Shown here one piece after another: positions 41,635-50,867 of a DNA stretch of 64,000 nt. A model generated the notes under the pieces. That model worked only from the letters and a program-made list of their open reading frames with translations. It did not search any database and had not been told where the DNA came from. The DNA is from Amycolatopsis mongoliensis. GTDB lineage: Bacteria; Actinomycetota; Actinomycetes; Mycobacteriales; Pseudonocardiaceae. A program made the translations under genes and the position numbers. The stretch lies in assembly GCF_030285665.1 (NCBI RefSeq), contig NZ_CP127295.1, forward strand, positions 2,232,001 to 2,296,000. The letters are read 5' to 3'. Position 1 is the first letter of the stretch. The number at the start of each line of letters is the position of its first letter.

Positions 41635-43275
41635 TCAGAGATCGAACATGTACGGGACTTCGGTCTGCGCCCGCGCGCTGATCCACTCCCGCAGCGCGCG
41701 CGTCGCCAGGACGTCATCCTCGTTGTAGCGCAGCAACCGCTCGCGCTGCGCACCGTCCGGCGTCTCGCCGTCCATGCCGACGGCGTCGCGGTACCAGCGC
41801 ATCGACGCCTCGCCGCCCGCCTCCGGATCGCGCCAGGAGAAGCCGGCGACCGGGGCGATCACCTTGAGGCCCTTGCCGTGGGAGCAGAGGAACTGGTCGG
41901 TGACGCTGCGGAAGAGGTCGACCCACTCCTCGGAGTCCACAAAGGACTGGATTTCCTTCTTGTCCGGGATGCCCGGGTGGTCACCGAAGCGCTCGACCGA
42001 GCCGAAGAGCCAGCGGTTCTCGGCGAGCGCGTTGTAGCAGTACGCGCGGAAGGTCAGCCCTGCCGCTTCGGTGCGCTCACGGACGTCGGTGAGCCAGGCC
42101 CAGAACTCGGCGAAGGACCGGGCCTCGTCGTCGGTGGGCAGCGGGTCCCACGTCGCGAAGGCGCGGTAACCGGGCTCCAGTCCGATGTCGGCGCCGGTCA
42201 GCAGGCAGCCCCAGAGGTACGCGCCGGCGTCGCCGAAGCTCTCCATGTCGACGTCGACCTCGACGTCCGCGCGCGGCACCTCGACGCGGTCGACGCGGCG
42301 CACCAGGGTCAGGTCGGCCAGCCAGGCGCGGGCGAGCACGACCGCGTCCGGGAACGACACGCCGGTCCAGTTCACCTCCGGCGCATCGCCGGCGGGATCG
42401 AGCGCGGCCAGCTGGTCCACAGTGGACACGCCGGCGCGGCGCAGCTCCACCGCGTCCTCGCCGCGGACCACGAGGCTGACGTCGCGGGAGTCGGTGAGCA
42501 CCACCTCGCACGTCGGCCACCACGGGCAGCGGCGGCACTCCAGCACGCGCGACGGCTCGGCCAGCGGCTCCTCGCCGTTCGCGGCCGCCGTGGCGATCGC
42601 GAGCCGGTCGGCGAACCGGGCCTGGTACTCGGTGAGCGCGCTGCGCCCGCCCGGCCAGGTGCCCGCGGTGAGGTCGTGCCAGACGACGACGTCGGCGTCG
42701 AGGCCGATGACGCCGCCCAGGGCGAGGCTCTCGTCGGCCTGCCCGAGCGTCTGCAGCATGCGGCGGATGTGCACGAGCCGGAGCTGGTCGCGCGGCTGCG
42801 ACCGGACCTTGCGGCCCTCGTCGGCGCCGCGGTGCGCCGGGTCGAGGTCGGTCATCCCGGTGACGACGGCGCCGGTGCCGCGGTCGGTGATGCGGTGGCG
42901 CACGACGAGCACCGGGACGTAGCCGCGGCCGGTGCGGACGAGCAGGTCGATGCCGCCGCGCCGGTGCCCGGCCGGGTCGACCGGCAGCAGCGCGCCCCAG
43001 ATGTAGCGGGCTTCGGCGGCGAAGGCCTGTCCGGTGAGTTCGACGCGCTCGTGGGCCGCGAGGTCGCGGCCGATCTTCACCCAGTGGCCGGGGTTGGCCG
43101 CCATCAGCCGGGCGACGATGTCCTCGCGGTGGGCGGTGGCGTCGTCGATCCGCTGCTGCGCGGTGGGGTCCGGCGGGGAAAGCGGTACCTCGCGCATCGC
43201 GGGGTCGTGTTCCAGGTGCACGCGGCGGCGGCAGCGGCTGACCGCTCCCGCGTCGAGTACCACCTCGCCCTTCAT
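41635..43275 (-). CDS. TM0106-family RecB-like nuclease with exonuclease-type C-terminus
   Basis: A 546-residue DNA-processing protein. The first part (about 1-250) is a PD-(D/E)xK RecB-type nuclease (GGIDLLVRTGRGYVPVLVVRH, with D/E-x-V as the core), ended by an Fe-S-type Cys cluster (CRRCPWWPTCE). A small helix-hairpin-helix-like segment follows (LRRAGVSTVDQLAAL). The C-terminal 230 residues are an RNase H-fold exonuclease-like domain (VDVDMESFGDAGAYLWG, LRYNEDDVLATRALREW). This matches the TM0106/YprB-like class seen alone or with helicases. The ATG at 43275 lacks a strong ribosome binding site. A defence or repair role is possible; nothing near it decides. Confidence 0.88.
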   Translation of the reverse strand: MKGEVVLDAGAVSRCRRRVHLEHDPAMREVPLSPPDPTAQQRIDDATAHREDIVARLMAANPGHWVKIGRDLAAHERVELTGQAFAAEARYIWGALLPVDPAGHRRGGIDLLVRTGRGYVPVLVVRHRITDRGTGAVVTGMTDLDPAHRGADEGRKVRSQPRDQLRLVHIRRMLQTLGQADESLALGGVIGLDADVVVWHDLTAGTWPGGRSALTEYQARFADRLAIATAAANGEEPLAEPSRVLECRRCPWWPTCEVVLTDSRDVSLVVRGEDAVELRRAGVSTVDQLAALDPAGDAPEVNWTGVSFPDAVVLARAWLADLTLVRRVDRVEVPRADVEVDVDMESFGDAGAYLWGCLLTGADIGLEPGYRAFATWDPLPTDDEARSFAEFWAWLTDVRERTEAAGLTFRAYCYNALAENRWLFGSVERFGDHPGIPDKKEIQSFVDSEEWVDLFRSVTDQFLCSHGKGLKVIAPVAGFSWRDPEAGGEASMRWYRDAVGMDGETPDGAQRERLLRYNEDDVLATRALREWISARAQTEVPYMFDL

Positions 43276-43364
43276 GGAGATCACTCTAGATTCCCACCGC
43301 CGAGCCGACATGCCCGCCACCCGGGCGACCAGTAAGTTCGTCCTCACACGTCGCAGGAGGTGCC

Positions 43365-43826
43365 ATGGCGCGCAAGGCCAAGGTCGAGGGTGATGCCAGG
43401 TTCACCCCCAAGAAGGCGAAGAACGCGGTCGCGGTGGCGAAGGTGCTCGGCCCGGCCGTGATCCCGGTGGTCGCGCCGTTCGCGGTGCGCGCGGCGGGCG
43501 CCGCCCGGGAGGCGTACGACCGCTACCAGGCACGCAAGCTGGGGGTCTCGGTCGACAAGCTGGGCGAGTACACCGGCCGCGGCGCGGCGCTGCACGCGCG
43601 CATCGCCGGCGTTGCCGACGGCTGCCGCGACCTCCAGAAGTCCGAGAAGGCGTCGAAGGCCGACCAGGAGTTCGCGAAGGACACCCTGAGCACGCTCGAG
43701 CAGCTGTCGGCGTCGGTCCGGGCGGCGGAGCGGATGCCGGCGGCACGGCGCAAGTCCGTGCACCGCGCGGTGCACGGCGAGCTGGAGCGGCTGGAAGGCC
43801 AGCTCCTCCACCGCCTCGGGATCTGA
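43365..43826 (+). CDS. DUF6474-like helical protein
   Basis: A 153-residue protein with a strong AGGAGGTG ribosome binding site. It starts MARKAKVEGDARFTPKKAKN, has one hydrophobic, Ala/Val-rich segment (AKVLGPAVIPVVAPFAVRAA) and a long charged helical C-terminal half. From memory it resembles DUF6474, conserved in Pseudonocardiales and relatives. It is divergent from the RecB-like nuclease and separated from the ABC operon by a strong terminator. Function unknown. Confidence 0.78.
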   Translation: MARKAKVEGDARFTPKKAKNAVAVAKVLGPAVIPVVAPFAVRAAGAAREAYDRYQARKLGVSVDKLGEYTGRGAALHARIAGVADGCRDLQKSEKASKADQEFAKDTLSTLEQLSASVRAAERMPAARRKSVHRAVHGELERLEGQLLHRLGI

Positions 43827-43837
43827 CCCGGACACGA

Positions 43838-43871
43838 AGACGGCCCCCGGTGCGCGCACCGGGGGCCGTCT
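43838..43871. terminator. Strong bidirectional terminator
   Basis: AGACGGCCCCCGGTGC/GCACCGGGGGCCGTCT forms a near-perfect stem of 16 bp around a minimal loop. It lies 11 bp past the DUF6474-like stop and 9 bp past the ABC operon stop. Confidence 0.92.
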
Positions 43872-43880
43872 CGCGCCTGC

Positions 43881-44849
43881 CTACTTCACGAAGCCCTTCT
43901 TGACCATCCAGTCGTGGGCGACCTTGCCCGCGTCCTGGCCGTCGACGTCGACCTGCTTGCAGAGCTGGACCATCTGCTCGTTGTCGATCGCCGCGCTGAT
44001 CTTCTCCAGCGGGCCGCGCAGGTCCGGGTGCGCCTTGATGAAGTCCGTGCGCAGCGTCGCGACCGCGTTGTACTGCGGGAACGCCTTCTTGTCGTCCTCG
44101 AGCACCCGCAGGTTGAGCCCGGAGATCCGGCCGTCGGTGGTGAACACCTCGCCGACCGGGCACGTGCCGCCCGCGACCGCCGAGTAGATCGTGCCGATGC
44201 CGAAGTTCTCGATCTTCGGGTTCTGGAAGCCGTAGGCCTTCACCGCGGCCGGGAACCCGTCCTGGCGGCTGGTGAACTCCGTCTCCAAGCAGAACACCGC
44301 CTGGTCCGGCTTCTGCTTGATGAACGCCGCGAGGTCGGACGTCGTCTTCAGGTTGTTCTGCGCGCCGTACGCCTCGGTGACGGCGAACGCGTACTGGTCG
44401 TTGAGCGGCGAGTAGTTCAGCCACGTGACGCCGAACTTCTCTTCGTCGGCCTTGGCCGTCGCGTCGTACTGGGCCTTCTCGCCGCCGGGCACCGGGAGCT
44501 CGTTGCCCTGGTAGTTGATCCAGCCCGTGCCGGTGTACTCCCAGGTGACGTCGGTCTGCCCGGACAGCAGCGCCTGCCGCGACGAGTTGGAGCCCTTGAT
44601 GTCGGACAGGTCGACGACGTCCGCGCCGGCCGCCGTCAGGGCCATTTCCGCCATGTACGCCAGGATGATGTTCTCGGTGAAGTCCTTCGACCCCACCGTC
44701 ACCTTCAGGCCCTGCAACGACGGGATCGGCTGGATCGTGCCCGGCTGGATGTCGTACGGCACCGCCTGGTTGACCGTCAGCCCGCACGACGAGAGCGTCG
44801 CGCCGAGCACGGCCGCGCCGAGGACTGCCGTGATGCGCCGGAGTTTCAT
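43881..44849 (-). CDS. Glycine betaine/choline-type ABC substrate-binding lipoprotein
   Basis: A 322-residue lipoprotein of the OpuAC/ProX family that captures quaternary amines (betaine, choline, carnitine or ectoine-like). The signal peptide ends in the lipobox LSSC (Cys22). The mature protein has VTVGSKDFTENIILAYM, QTDVTWEYTGTGWINY, with Trp/Tyr that form the cation-binding cage, and DGRISGLNLRVLEDDK. It is the last gene of a four-gene operon; its start overlaps the stop of the permease gene (ATGA). Confidence 0.93.
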   Translation of the reverse strand: MKLRRITAVLGAAVLGATLSSCGLTVNQAVPYDIQPGTIQPIPSLQGLKVTVGSKDFTENIILAYMAEMALTAAGADVVDLSDIKGSNSSRQALLSGQTDVTWEYTGTGWINYQGNELPVPGGEKAQYDATAKADEEKFGVTWLNYSPLNDQYAFAVTEAYGAQNNLKTTSDLAAFIKQKPDQAVFCLETEFTSRQDGFPAAVKAYGFQNPKIENFGIGTIYSAVAGGTCPVGEVFTTDGRISGLNLRVLEDDKKAFPQYNAVATLRTDFIKAHPDLRGPLEKISAAIDNEQMVQLCKQVDVDGQDAGKVAHDWMVKKGFVK

Positions 44850-45625
44850 CGCAGCCCCTTCGGTCCGAAGTACTGTTCGGCGACCGCGCCCAGCCAGTCC
44901 ACCAGCAGCGCCAGCGCCACGGCCAGCACCGAGCCGGTCACCAGCACCGAGGTCAGGTTCAGCTTGTAACCGGTGTCGATCAGCAGCCCGAACCCGCCGG
45001 CGTTGACGAACATGCCGAACGTCGCGGTGCCGACGGCCAGGACGAGCGACGTGCGCAGGCCGGCCAGGATCAGCGGGACGGCGAGCGGCAGCTCGACCCG
45101 CCACAGCACCGCGGCTGCCGACATCCCGATGCCGCGGCCCGCGTCGATCAGCGACTCGTCCACCTGCTGGATGCCGACCATCGTGTTCCGCAACACCGGC
45201 AGCAGCGAGTAGAAGGCCAGCGGCAGCGCCGCCACCCACAGCCCGCCGACCGCGCCGGTGACGATGAACCACAGCACCAGCACACCGAGCGCGGGCGCGG
45301 CCTGGCCGATGTTCGCGATGGCCAGGAAGACCGGCGCGAGGAAGCGCGCCCACGGCCGCGTCACGATCACCCCGAGCGGCACCGCGACCAGCACGACGAT
45401 CGCGGTCACCACGAGCGTCATCAGCACGTGGTCCCACAGAGCAGTGAACAGCGAAGACGCGTTGAGCGTCTCCTTCTCGGTCGCGGTCAGCCCACTGGAG
45501 AACACCCAGACCAGCGTCACCGCGACGATCACCAGCACCACGATGGGCTGCGCGAACAGCCGGACGCGTTCCGCGCGTTTGGAGCCGGACTCGGTGCTGA
45601 AACCGGTATCGACGGCAGCCGTCAT
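44846..45625 (-). CDS. ABC transporter permease (ProW/OpuCB-like)
   Basis: A 259-residue permease with about six transmembrane helices and the EAA-type loop (IDAGRGIGMSAAAVLWRVELP), which contacts the ATPase. The first helix is followed by an outer segment (SSGLTATEKETLNASSLF). It overlaps both neighbours by 4 bp, a hallmark of a tightly coupled operon. Its partner is a second, shorter permease at the head of the operon. Confidence 0.93.
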   Translation of the reverse strand: MTAAVDTGFSTESGSKRAERVRLFAQPIVVLVIVAVTLVWVFSSGLTATEKETLNASSLFTALWDHVLMTLVVTAIVVLVAVPLGVIVTRPWARFLAPVFLAIANIGQAAPALGVLVLWFIVTGAVGGLWVAALPLAFYSLLPVLRNTMVGIQQVDESLIDAGRGIGMSAAAVLWRVELPLAVPLILAGLRTSLVLAVGTATFGMFVNAGGFGLLIDTGYKLNLTSVLVTGSVLAVALALLVDWLGAVAEQYFGPKGLR

Positions 45626-46794
45626 GCGGACACCTCTTCGTCGTTGGTGTGCTCCTCACGCAGCTGCTGGATGGTCGCGATCACGGTGTCGAGCTGGATG
45701 GTGCCCGCGTACTCGCCGCGCGCGCCGGTCACCGGCACCGAGCCGCCTTCGGCGAGCATCGCCTCGAGCGCGTCCTGCAGCGTCGACTGCAGGCTGACGA
45801 TGTCCCGCAGCGGCTTGCCGACCGACGTCATCGATGTCGCCGACGTCAGCTCGCGGACGTGCGCCCAGCGGAGCGGGCGGCGCCGCCGGTCGAGCACCAG
45901 CGCGAAGTGCTTGCGCTGGTCTTCGAGCTTCTTGCGGATCTCGGCCGGGTCGTCGTCGACCGTCGCGGTCAGCGCGTCCTGCGCCAGCTCGACGTCCCGG
46001 ACCCGCAGCAGTGTCAGCTGCTTCAGCGACGCGCCGGCGCCGACGAAGCCGGCGACCGTGTCGTTGGCCGGGTTGGCCAGGATCGCCTCGGGCGTGTCGT
46101 ACTGCATGATCGTCGACTGGTTGCCGAGCACCGCGATCTTGTCGCCGAGCTTCACGGCCTCGTCGAAGTCGTGCGTGACGAACACGATCGTCTTCTTCAG
46201 GTCCGTCTGCAGCCGCAGCAGCTCGTCCTGCAGGTTGCCGCGGGTGATCGGGTCGACCGCGCCGAACGGCTCGTCCATCAGCAGCACCGGCGGGTCCGCG
46301 GCGAGCGCCCGCGCGACGCCGACGCGCTGCTGCTGCCCGCCGGAGAGCTGGCGCGGGAAGCGGTCGCGGAAGTCGGCCGGGTCGAGCCCGACCAGGTCCA
46401 TCATCTCCTCGACCCGGTCGTTGACCTTCTTCTTATCCCAGCCGAGCAGGCCCGGCACCACCGCGATGTTCTGCGCGACGGTGAAGTGCGGGAACAGCCC
46501 GGCCTGCTGGATGGCATAGCCGATCCGGCGGCGCAGGGTGTCGACGTCGAGCTTCAGCGCGTCGTCGCCGCCGATGGTGATCCGGCCGGACGTCGGCTCG
46601 ATCAGCCGGTTGATCATCCGCATCGTGGTCGTCTTGCCACAGCCGGACGGGCCGACGAAGACCACGATCTTGCCGGCGGGGACGACCATCGAGAAGTCGT
46701 CGACCGCGGGCTCGCGGGTGCCGGGGTACCGCTTGGTCACGTGCTCCAGCTCGATCTCGACGCCGGAGACTTCCTCGTTCTCAGCCACGGACAC
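45622..46794 (-). CDS. ABC transporter ATP-binding protein with CBS domains (ProV/OpuCA-like)
   Basis: A 390-residue ATPase. Walker A is GPSGCGKTTT, the signature LSGGQQQR, and Walker B VLLMDEPFGAVD; a Q-loop lies in YAIQQAGLFP. The C-terminal 130 residues (about 255-380) form a CBS pair (LTSATSMTSVGKPLRDIVSL and the following motif), which in OpuA senses ionic strength or c-di-AMP. So import is probably gated by osmotic state. Overlaps the upstream permease by 14 bp and the downstream one by 4 bp. Confidence 0.95.
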   Translation of the reverse strand: MSVAENEEVSGVEIELEHVTKRYPGTREPAVDDFSMVVPAGKIVVFVGPSGCGKTTTMRMINRLIEPTSGRITIGGDDALKLDVDTLRRRIGYAIQQAGLFPHFTVAQNIAVVPGLLGWDKKKVNDRVEEMMDLVGLDPADFRDRFPRQLSGGQQQRVGVARALAADPPVLLMDEPFGAVDPITRGNLQDELLRLQTDLKKTIVFVTHDFDEAVKLGDKIAVLGNQSTIMQYDTPEAILANPANDTVAGFVGAGASLKQLTLLRVRDVELAQDALTATVDDDPAEIRKKLEDQRKHFALVLDRRRRPLRWAHVRELTSATSMTSVGKPLRDIVSLQSTLQDALEAMLAEGGSVPVTGARGEYAGTIQLDTVIATIQQLREEHTNDEEVSA

Positions 46795-47428
46795 CCCTAG
46801 AAATGGTGAAGCGCTTGATCAGGACGTAGACGCCGTCGAGCAGCAGGGCGAGGATGACCACCCCGACCGTGCCGGTGACGGCTTGGTTCAGGGAGTTCGT
46901 GCTCCCCGCGTTCGTGAGCCCGGAGAAGACCTCGGCGCCGAAGCCGGGCCCCTTCGCGTAGGCGGCGATCACCGCGATGCCCATCAGCATCTGGGTGGCC
47001 ACCCGCATGCCGGTGAGGATCGCCGGCCAGGCCAGCCGCAGCTCGACCCGGGTGAGCACGCCGAGGCGGCTCATCCCGATGCCGCGCGCGGCATCGGTGA
47101 TCGCCGGGTCGACGCCGTCGAGCCCGACGATGGTGTTCCGGACGATCGGCAGGAGGCCGTAGAGCACCAGCGCGATCACGGCCGTCGTCGGACCGAGCCC
47201 CGAGATCGGGATCAGCAGGCCCAGAAGGGCGAACGACGGGACCGTCAGGATCGTGCTCGCCAGCGCCGTGGCCACCGCCGAACCGATCGGGCTGCGGTAG
47301 ACCGCGATCCCGATCAGCACGCCGAGTACGGCCGCGAGGATCGTGCACTGCACCACCATGCTGGTGTGCAGGTAAGCCTCCAGCCAGAGCTTGCTCGCCC
47401 GGTCGGAGATGTAGTCGAAGAGGTTCAT
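46781..47428 (-). CDS. ABC transporter permease (OpuCD-like), operon head
   Basis: A 215-residue permease with about five to six helices and the EAA-type loop ITDAARGIGMSRLGVLTRVELR. The ATG at 47428 follows GGGAGAG; a further upstream start at 47464 lacks one. It is the promoter-proximal gene of the four-gene importer. The 250 bp upstream to the divergent membrane protein hold its promoter; no clear operator is visible there. Confidence 0.92.
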   Translation of the reverse strand: MNLFDYISDRASKLWLEAYLHTSMVVQCTILAAVLGVLIGIAVYRSPIGSAVATALASTILTVPSFALLGLLIPISGLGPTTAVIALVLYGLLPIVRNTIVGLDGVDPAITDAARGIGMSRLGVLTRVELRLAWPAILTGMRVATQMLMGIAVIAAYAKGPGFGAEVFSGLTNAGSTNSLNQAVTGTVGVVILALLLDGVYVLIKRFTISRGVRG

Positions 47429-47680
47429 CCGTGTCCGCTCTCCCGCCTTTGCGCAGGCCTTCACCCGAACGGGCTAGTTCCTGACCGACGGCTCAGTACC
47501 CAGCGCGATGCCGGGTCAAACCCCCGTTTCGGCCCACCGGTTCCGCCCACCTTGGCCTTTCCGGCCGTGATCGGCAACAAATGGCCTGAACCACGGCGTG
47601 GCACGGCCCGTGAACTCGGTGTGTGCTCACTTCACGGGATCACACGCTCACCCGGGAGCAAGTCCCTTAGGCTGCTCCTC

Positions 47681-48232
47681 ATGAGCGTTCCGGCACGGCG
47701 TCCCGCCGTGCTCGGCGCTACCCGTGGCGTGTCGCTCGCCGTGTGCGCGGCGGCGCTCTCCGTGACCGCGCACCGGCTCGCCGACGGCGGCCTGCCCGAC
47801 CCGGCGATGACCGTGCTGCTCGCCGGCCTCTTCGGCTGGACCGCGACCGCGCTGGCCGGCAAGGCGCGCGGGGCGGTCGCCACCACCACGCTGCTCGGCG
47901 CCGCCCAGCTCGTGATGCACCTGCTGCTCACCACGCTCGCCGGCCGCCACGTCCACGACATGAACGCCATGCCCGCCGGCACCGGGTTCGGCATGGTCGC
48001 CGCGCACGCGTTCGCGACCCTGGCCACCGCACTCCTGCTCGCCCGCGCGGACGCGACGCTGCTGACGGTGCTCGCCGTGCTGCGCGCGATCCTGCCGCGG
48101 CTGCTCACCCCGCTGCCCGTCCCGGTCGCGGCCCCCGCGCTCGTCCCGGCCCGCACCACGTCGCCGGGGCACCTCGTCGGTGTCGACCTGCGCCGGATCC
48201 GCGGGCGGCGCGGCCCACCGGGTCACTCCTGA
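47681..48232 (+). CDS. Membrane protein of unknown function at head of copper locus
   Basis: A 183-residue protein with four to five hydrophobic helices (LAVCAAALSVTAHRL, AMTVLLAGLFGWTATALAG, AQLVMHLLLTTLAGRH, TGFGMVAAHAFATLATALLL). A loop after the third holds His and Met (GRHVHDMNAMP), consistent with metal handling. The last 40 residues are hydrophilic. No strong ribosome binding site precedes the ATG. It lies 70 bp before ycnI-like and is likely in the same transcript, so a role in copper transport is inferred. Confidence 0.8.
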   Translation: MSVPARRPAVLGATRGVSLAVCAAALSVTAHRLADGGLPDPAMTVLLAGLFGWTATALAGKARGAVATTTLLGAAQLVMHLLLTTLAGRHVHDMNAMPAGTGFGMVAAHAFATLATALLLARADATLLTVLAVLRAILPRLLTPLPVPVAAPALVPARTTSPGHLVGVDLRRIRGRRGPPGHS

Positions 48233-48302
48233 ACCCAGCTCGTCCCCGAACAGCGGCCCCCCGAGTCCGCTGCCCTTTCTTGAGTTCATCAGGAGTGAAC
48301 CC

Positions 48303-49061
48303 ATGTCCCAGCACGTCTTCAAGCGCGCCGGATTCCTCGCCGCCACCGTCGGCGCCGCCGGTCTCCTCGGTGCGGGCGTCGCCTCCGCGCACGTCACCGC
48401 CAACGTCTACGGCCCGCAGCCGACGAAGGGCGGTTACGCCGCAATCGTCTTCCGCGTGCCGAGCGAAGAGCCGACCGCGACGACCACCAAGGTCTCCGTC
48501 GACTTCAAGGCCGACTACGGCATCGGCTCCGTGCGGACCAAGCCGGTCCCCGGATGGACCGCCGAGGTGACGAAGTCGAAGCTGCCGACCCCGGTCACGA
48601 AGGACAACGGCGCGCAGATCACCGAAGCCGTGACCGCCGTGACCTGGACCGCGCAGGCGGGCAGCGAGCTCAAGGCCACCGACTACCAGGAGTTCTCGGT
48701 CAGCTTCGGCCCGCTGCCGAACGTGGACCAGGTGGAGTTCCCGGCCCACCAGACCTACAGCGACGGCAAGGTCGTGGACTGGAACCAGCCGACGCCGGCG
48801 GGCGGCGAGGAGCCGGAGCACCCGGCACCGGTCGTCAAGCTGGCCGCCAAGGCCGCGGAAGGCGACGAGCACGCCGGGATGGCCGCGGGAACGGCGTCGA
48901 CCACCGGCGAGCACACTGAAGCCGCCGCGTCGACGTCCGACAGCACAGCTCGCTGGCTCGGCGGGGCCGGCCTGCTCGTCGGCGCCATCGGCCTCGGCGT
49001 CGGAGCCGGGGCGACCATCCGGGCCCGCAAGGCCACGGCCAAGTCGGGAGGCAACAGCTAA
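48303..49061 (+). CDS. YcnI-family copper-binding exported protein
   Basis: A 252-residue secreted, membrane-anchored protein of the YcnI (DUF1775) family. The signal peptide (1-29) is cut so that His is the first mature residue (ASA|HVTANVYGP), as in the YcnI copper brace. The Trp in VPGWTAEVTKSK is the conserved second-shell residue. A Pro/Ala-rich linker with His (EHPAPV, DEHAGMAAG, GEHTEAA) ends in a C-terminal transmembrane helix (GGAGLLVGAIGLGVGAG). AGGAGTG precedes the ATG. Stop is directly followed by the copC-like start. Confidence 0.94.
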   Translation: MSQHVFKRAGFLAATVGAAGLLGAGVASAHVTANVYGPQPTKGGYAAIVFRVPSEEPTATTTKVSVDFKADYGIGSVRTKPVPGWTAEVTKSKLPTPVTKDNGAQITEAVTAVTWTAQAGSELKATDYQEFSVSFGPLPNVDQVEFPAHQTYSDGKVVDWNQPTPAGGEEPEHPAPVVKLAAKAAEGDEHAGMAAGTASTTGEHTEAAASTSDSTARWLGGAGLLVGAIGLGVGAGATIRARKATAKSGGNS

Positions 49062-49625
49062 ATGCGGAAGGCGCTCGTCGCGCTGGCGTTGACGGTGGTG
49101 GCCGTGCTCGGCACGGCCACCCCGGCGCTGGCGCACAACGTGCTGGTCTCCTCGGACCCGGCGAACGGCTCGTCCGTCGCCGCCGGCCCGCAGAAGATCA
49201 GCCTGACGTTCGACCAGTACGTGCAGGGCGCGGACGTCAACCAGATCGCGGTGACCGGACCCGGCGGCGGCCAGTGGGCCGAGGGACCGATCAGCGTGGT
49301 GAACAACGTCATCAGCGCGCCCCTGCGGCCGCTCGGCCCGGCCGGCAAGTACACCGTCGGCTACCGCGTCCTGTCCGCGGACGGCCACCCGGTGACCGGT
49401 GAGCTCACCTTCACCCTCACGACCGCGGGCACCGGCACGCCGGCGACCGTCGACGCGGCGAAGTCCCCGGGCGGCTCGTCGTCGCAGGCGACCTCGCCGG
49501 GGTCGACCGGGGTGCCGATCTGGGTCTGGATCGCCGGCGCGGTCGTGCTGCTGGCGATCGGGCTGACCGTGGCCCTGCGTTCCGGCGGCCGCGCCGGTCA
49601 AGAGAACACAGCGGAGAAGCAGTAG
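49062..49625 (+). CDS. CopC-domain copper-resistance protein
   Basis: A 187-residue exported copper chaperone. The signal peptide (1-24) leaves His as the first mature residue (ALA|HNVLVSSDPANGS). The Ig-like CopC domain contains the later YRVLSADGHPVTGEL with conserved Asp and His of the Cu(II) site. A Ser/Thr/Gly linker and a C-terminal transmembrane anchor follow (VWIAGAVVLLAIGLTVAL). It has GGGAGG in the end of the upstream gene. Its neighbours are ycnI and copD. Confidence 0.94.
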   Translation: MRKALVALALTVVAVLGTATPALAHNVLVSSDPANGSSVAAGPQKISLTFDQYVQGADVNQIAVTGPGGGQWAEGPISVVNNVISAPLRPLGPAGKYTVGYRVLSADGHPVTGELTFTLTTAGTGTPATVDAAKSPGGSSSQATSPGSTGVPIWVWIAGAVVLLAIGLTVALRSGGRAGQENTAEKQ

Positions 49626-49627
49626 CG

Positions 49628-50656
49628 ATGACCCAGACCGAGACCACCGCGAAACCCCGCTATTCGACGCTGCTGTGCGTCGTGACGGCGGGCCTGCTCG
49701 GCGCCTTGATCGGCGTCGCGCTGATGGCCACCACCCCGGTCCCCGGCGTGGTGCAGCCCAGCGCGGTGGTCTCGGCCGGCATCCCGGTCGTGCGGGTCCT
49801 GCTCGACCTCGCCGCGGTCACGACGATCGGCCTGGCCCTGCTTTCGGTCCTCGTCGGCTACGACCGGCCGAAGCTGACCGAGCCGATCCTGCGGCTGGCC
49901 CGGCCGGCCGGCGTCGCGGCCGCGCTCGTCTGGGCCACGGCCGCGGTCGTCGCCCTGATCCTGCAGACCGCGGAGTACAAGCCCGGCTCGGCGACGCTCT
50001 CGGCGGGGGACATCGGCGGCTACATCGCCGCCGTCGGCGCCGGGAAGGCGCTCGTGATCGTCGCCGTGCTCGCGCTCGTCCACGCCGGGATCGGCGCGCT
50101 GGCGCTGCGCTTCGGCGAGAAGGTGCCCGCCGAGGTCCGCGTCGGGCTCGGCCTGTTCGCGCTGCTGCCGCTGCCGGTCACCGGGCACGCGGCGAACTGG
50201 AACTACCACGACTACACGATGATCTCGATGGAGCTGCACGTCATGAGCGCCGTCGCCTGGACCGGCGGCCTCGGCGCGATGGCCGTGCTGCTCGTCGCGA
50301 ACCGGACGCTGCTCGCGCACGCGCTGCCCCGGTTCTCCAAGCTCGCGACGCTCTGCCTGGTCCTTTCCGCGGCGACCGGGCTGTTCAACGGCCTCGTCGA
50401 GATCTCCCTCAACCCGACCATCGGGTTCTGGGCGGCGATCTTCACGACGCCGTACGGGCAGCTCTTCGTCCTGAAGTTCCTGTGCACCGGCGTCATCGCA
50501 CTGCTCGGCGCGTACACCCGCTGGCGGCTGATGCCGCAGGTCGTCCGGCACAACCGGACGGCCCTCGCCGCGTGGGCGACGCTCGAGCTGACCGTCATGG
50601 GGTTGGCGTTCGGCTTCGCCGTGGTGCTGACGCGGGCGCCGGTCGTCGCCTCCTGA
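49628..50656 (+). CDS. CopD-family copper permease
   Basis: A 342-residue membrane protein with about eight to nine helices of the CopD family, thought to move copper inward from the CopC/YcnI relay. The copper-coordinating His region is visible in PVTGHAANWNYHDYTMISME followed by LHVMSAVAWTGGLGAMAVL, and the TPYGQLFVLKFLCTG helix is typical. It starts 2 bp after copC and ends the locus. No terminator hairpin is obvious; the 210 bp that follow are lower in GC and hold no gene I can support. Confidence 0.94.
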   Translation: MTQTETTAKPRYSTLLCVVTAGLLGALIGVALMATTPVPGVVQPSAVVSAGIPVVRVLLDLAAVTTIGLALLSVLVGYDRPKLTEPILRLARPAGVAAALVWATAAVVALILQTAEYKPGSATLSAGDIGGYIAAVGAGKALVIVAVLALVHAGIGALALRFGEKVPAEVRVGLGLFALLPLPVTGHAANWNYHDYTMISMELHVMSAVAWTGGLGAMAVLLVANRTLLAHALPRFSKLATLCLVLSAATGLFNGLVEISLNPTIGFWAAIFTTPYGQLFVLKFLCTGVIALLGAYTRWRLMPQVVRHNRTALAAWATLELTVMGLAFGFAVVLTRAPVVAS

Positions 50657-50867
50657 AAGCCCTTCCACGCAGGTAGGGCCGGTTTCAGGTCACGGCGAGT
50701 AGCTGCAATTTGCGCATTGGGATGACAGGTGATCCATTGGGGGTGACCGGTCGGACTGAACTTTCTACCCAGAGCTGACTGCATTTCTGAAGCGACGAAC
50801 GGTCATTTGCAGTCGTCGAATGCACGTGCAGATTGTGGCGCCGGTCACATGAAGTGACAGATGTGGG

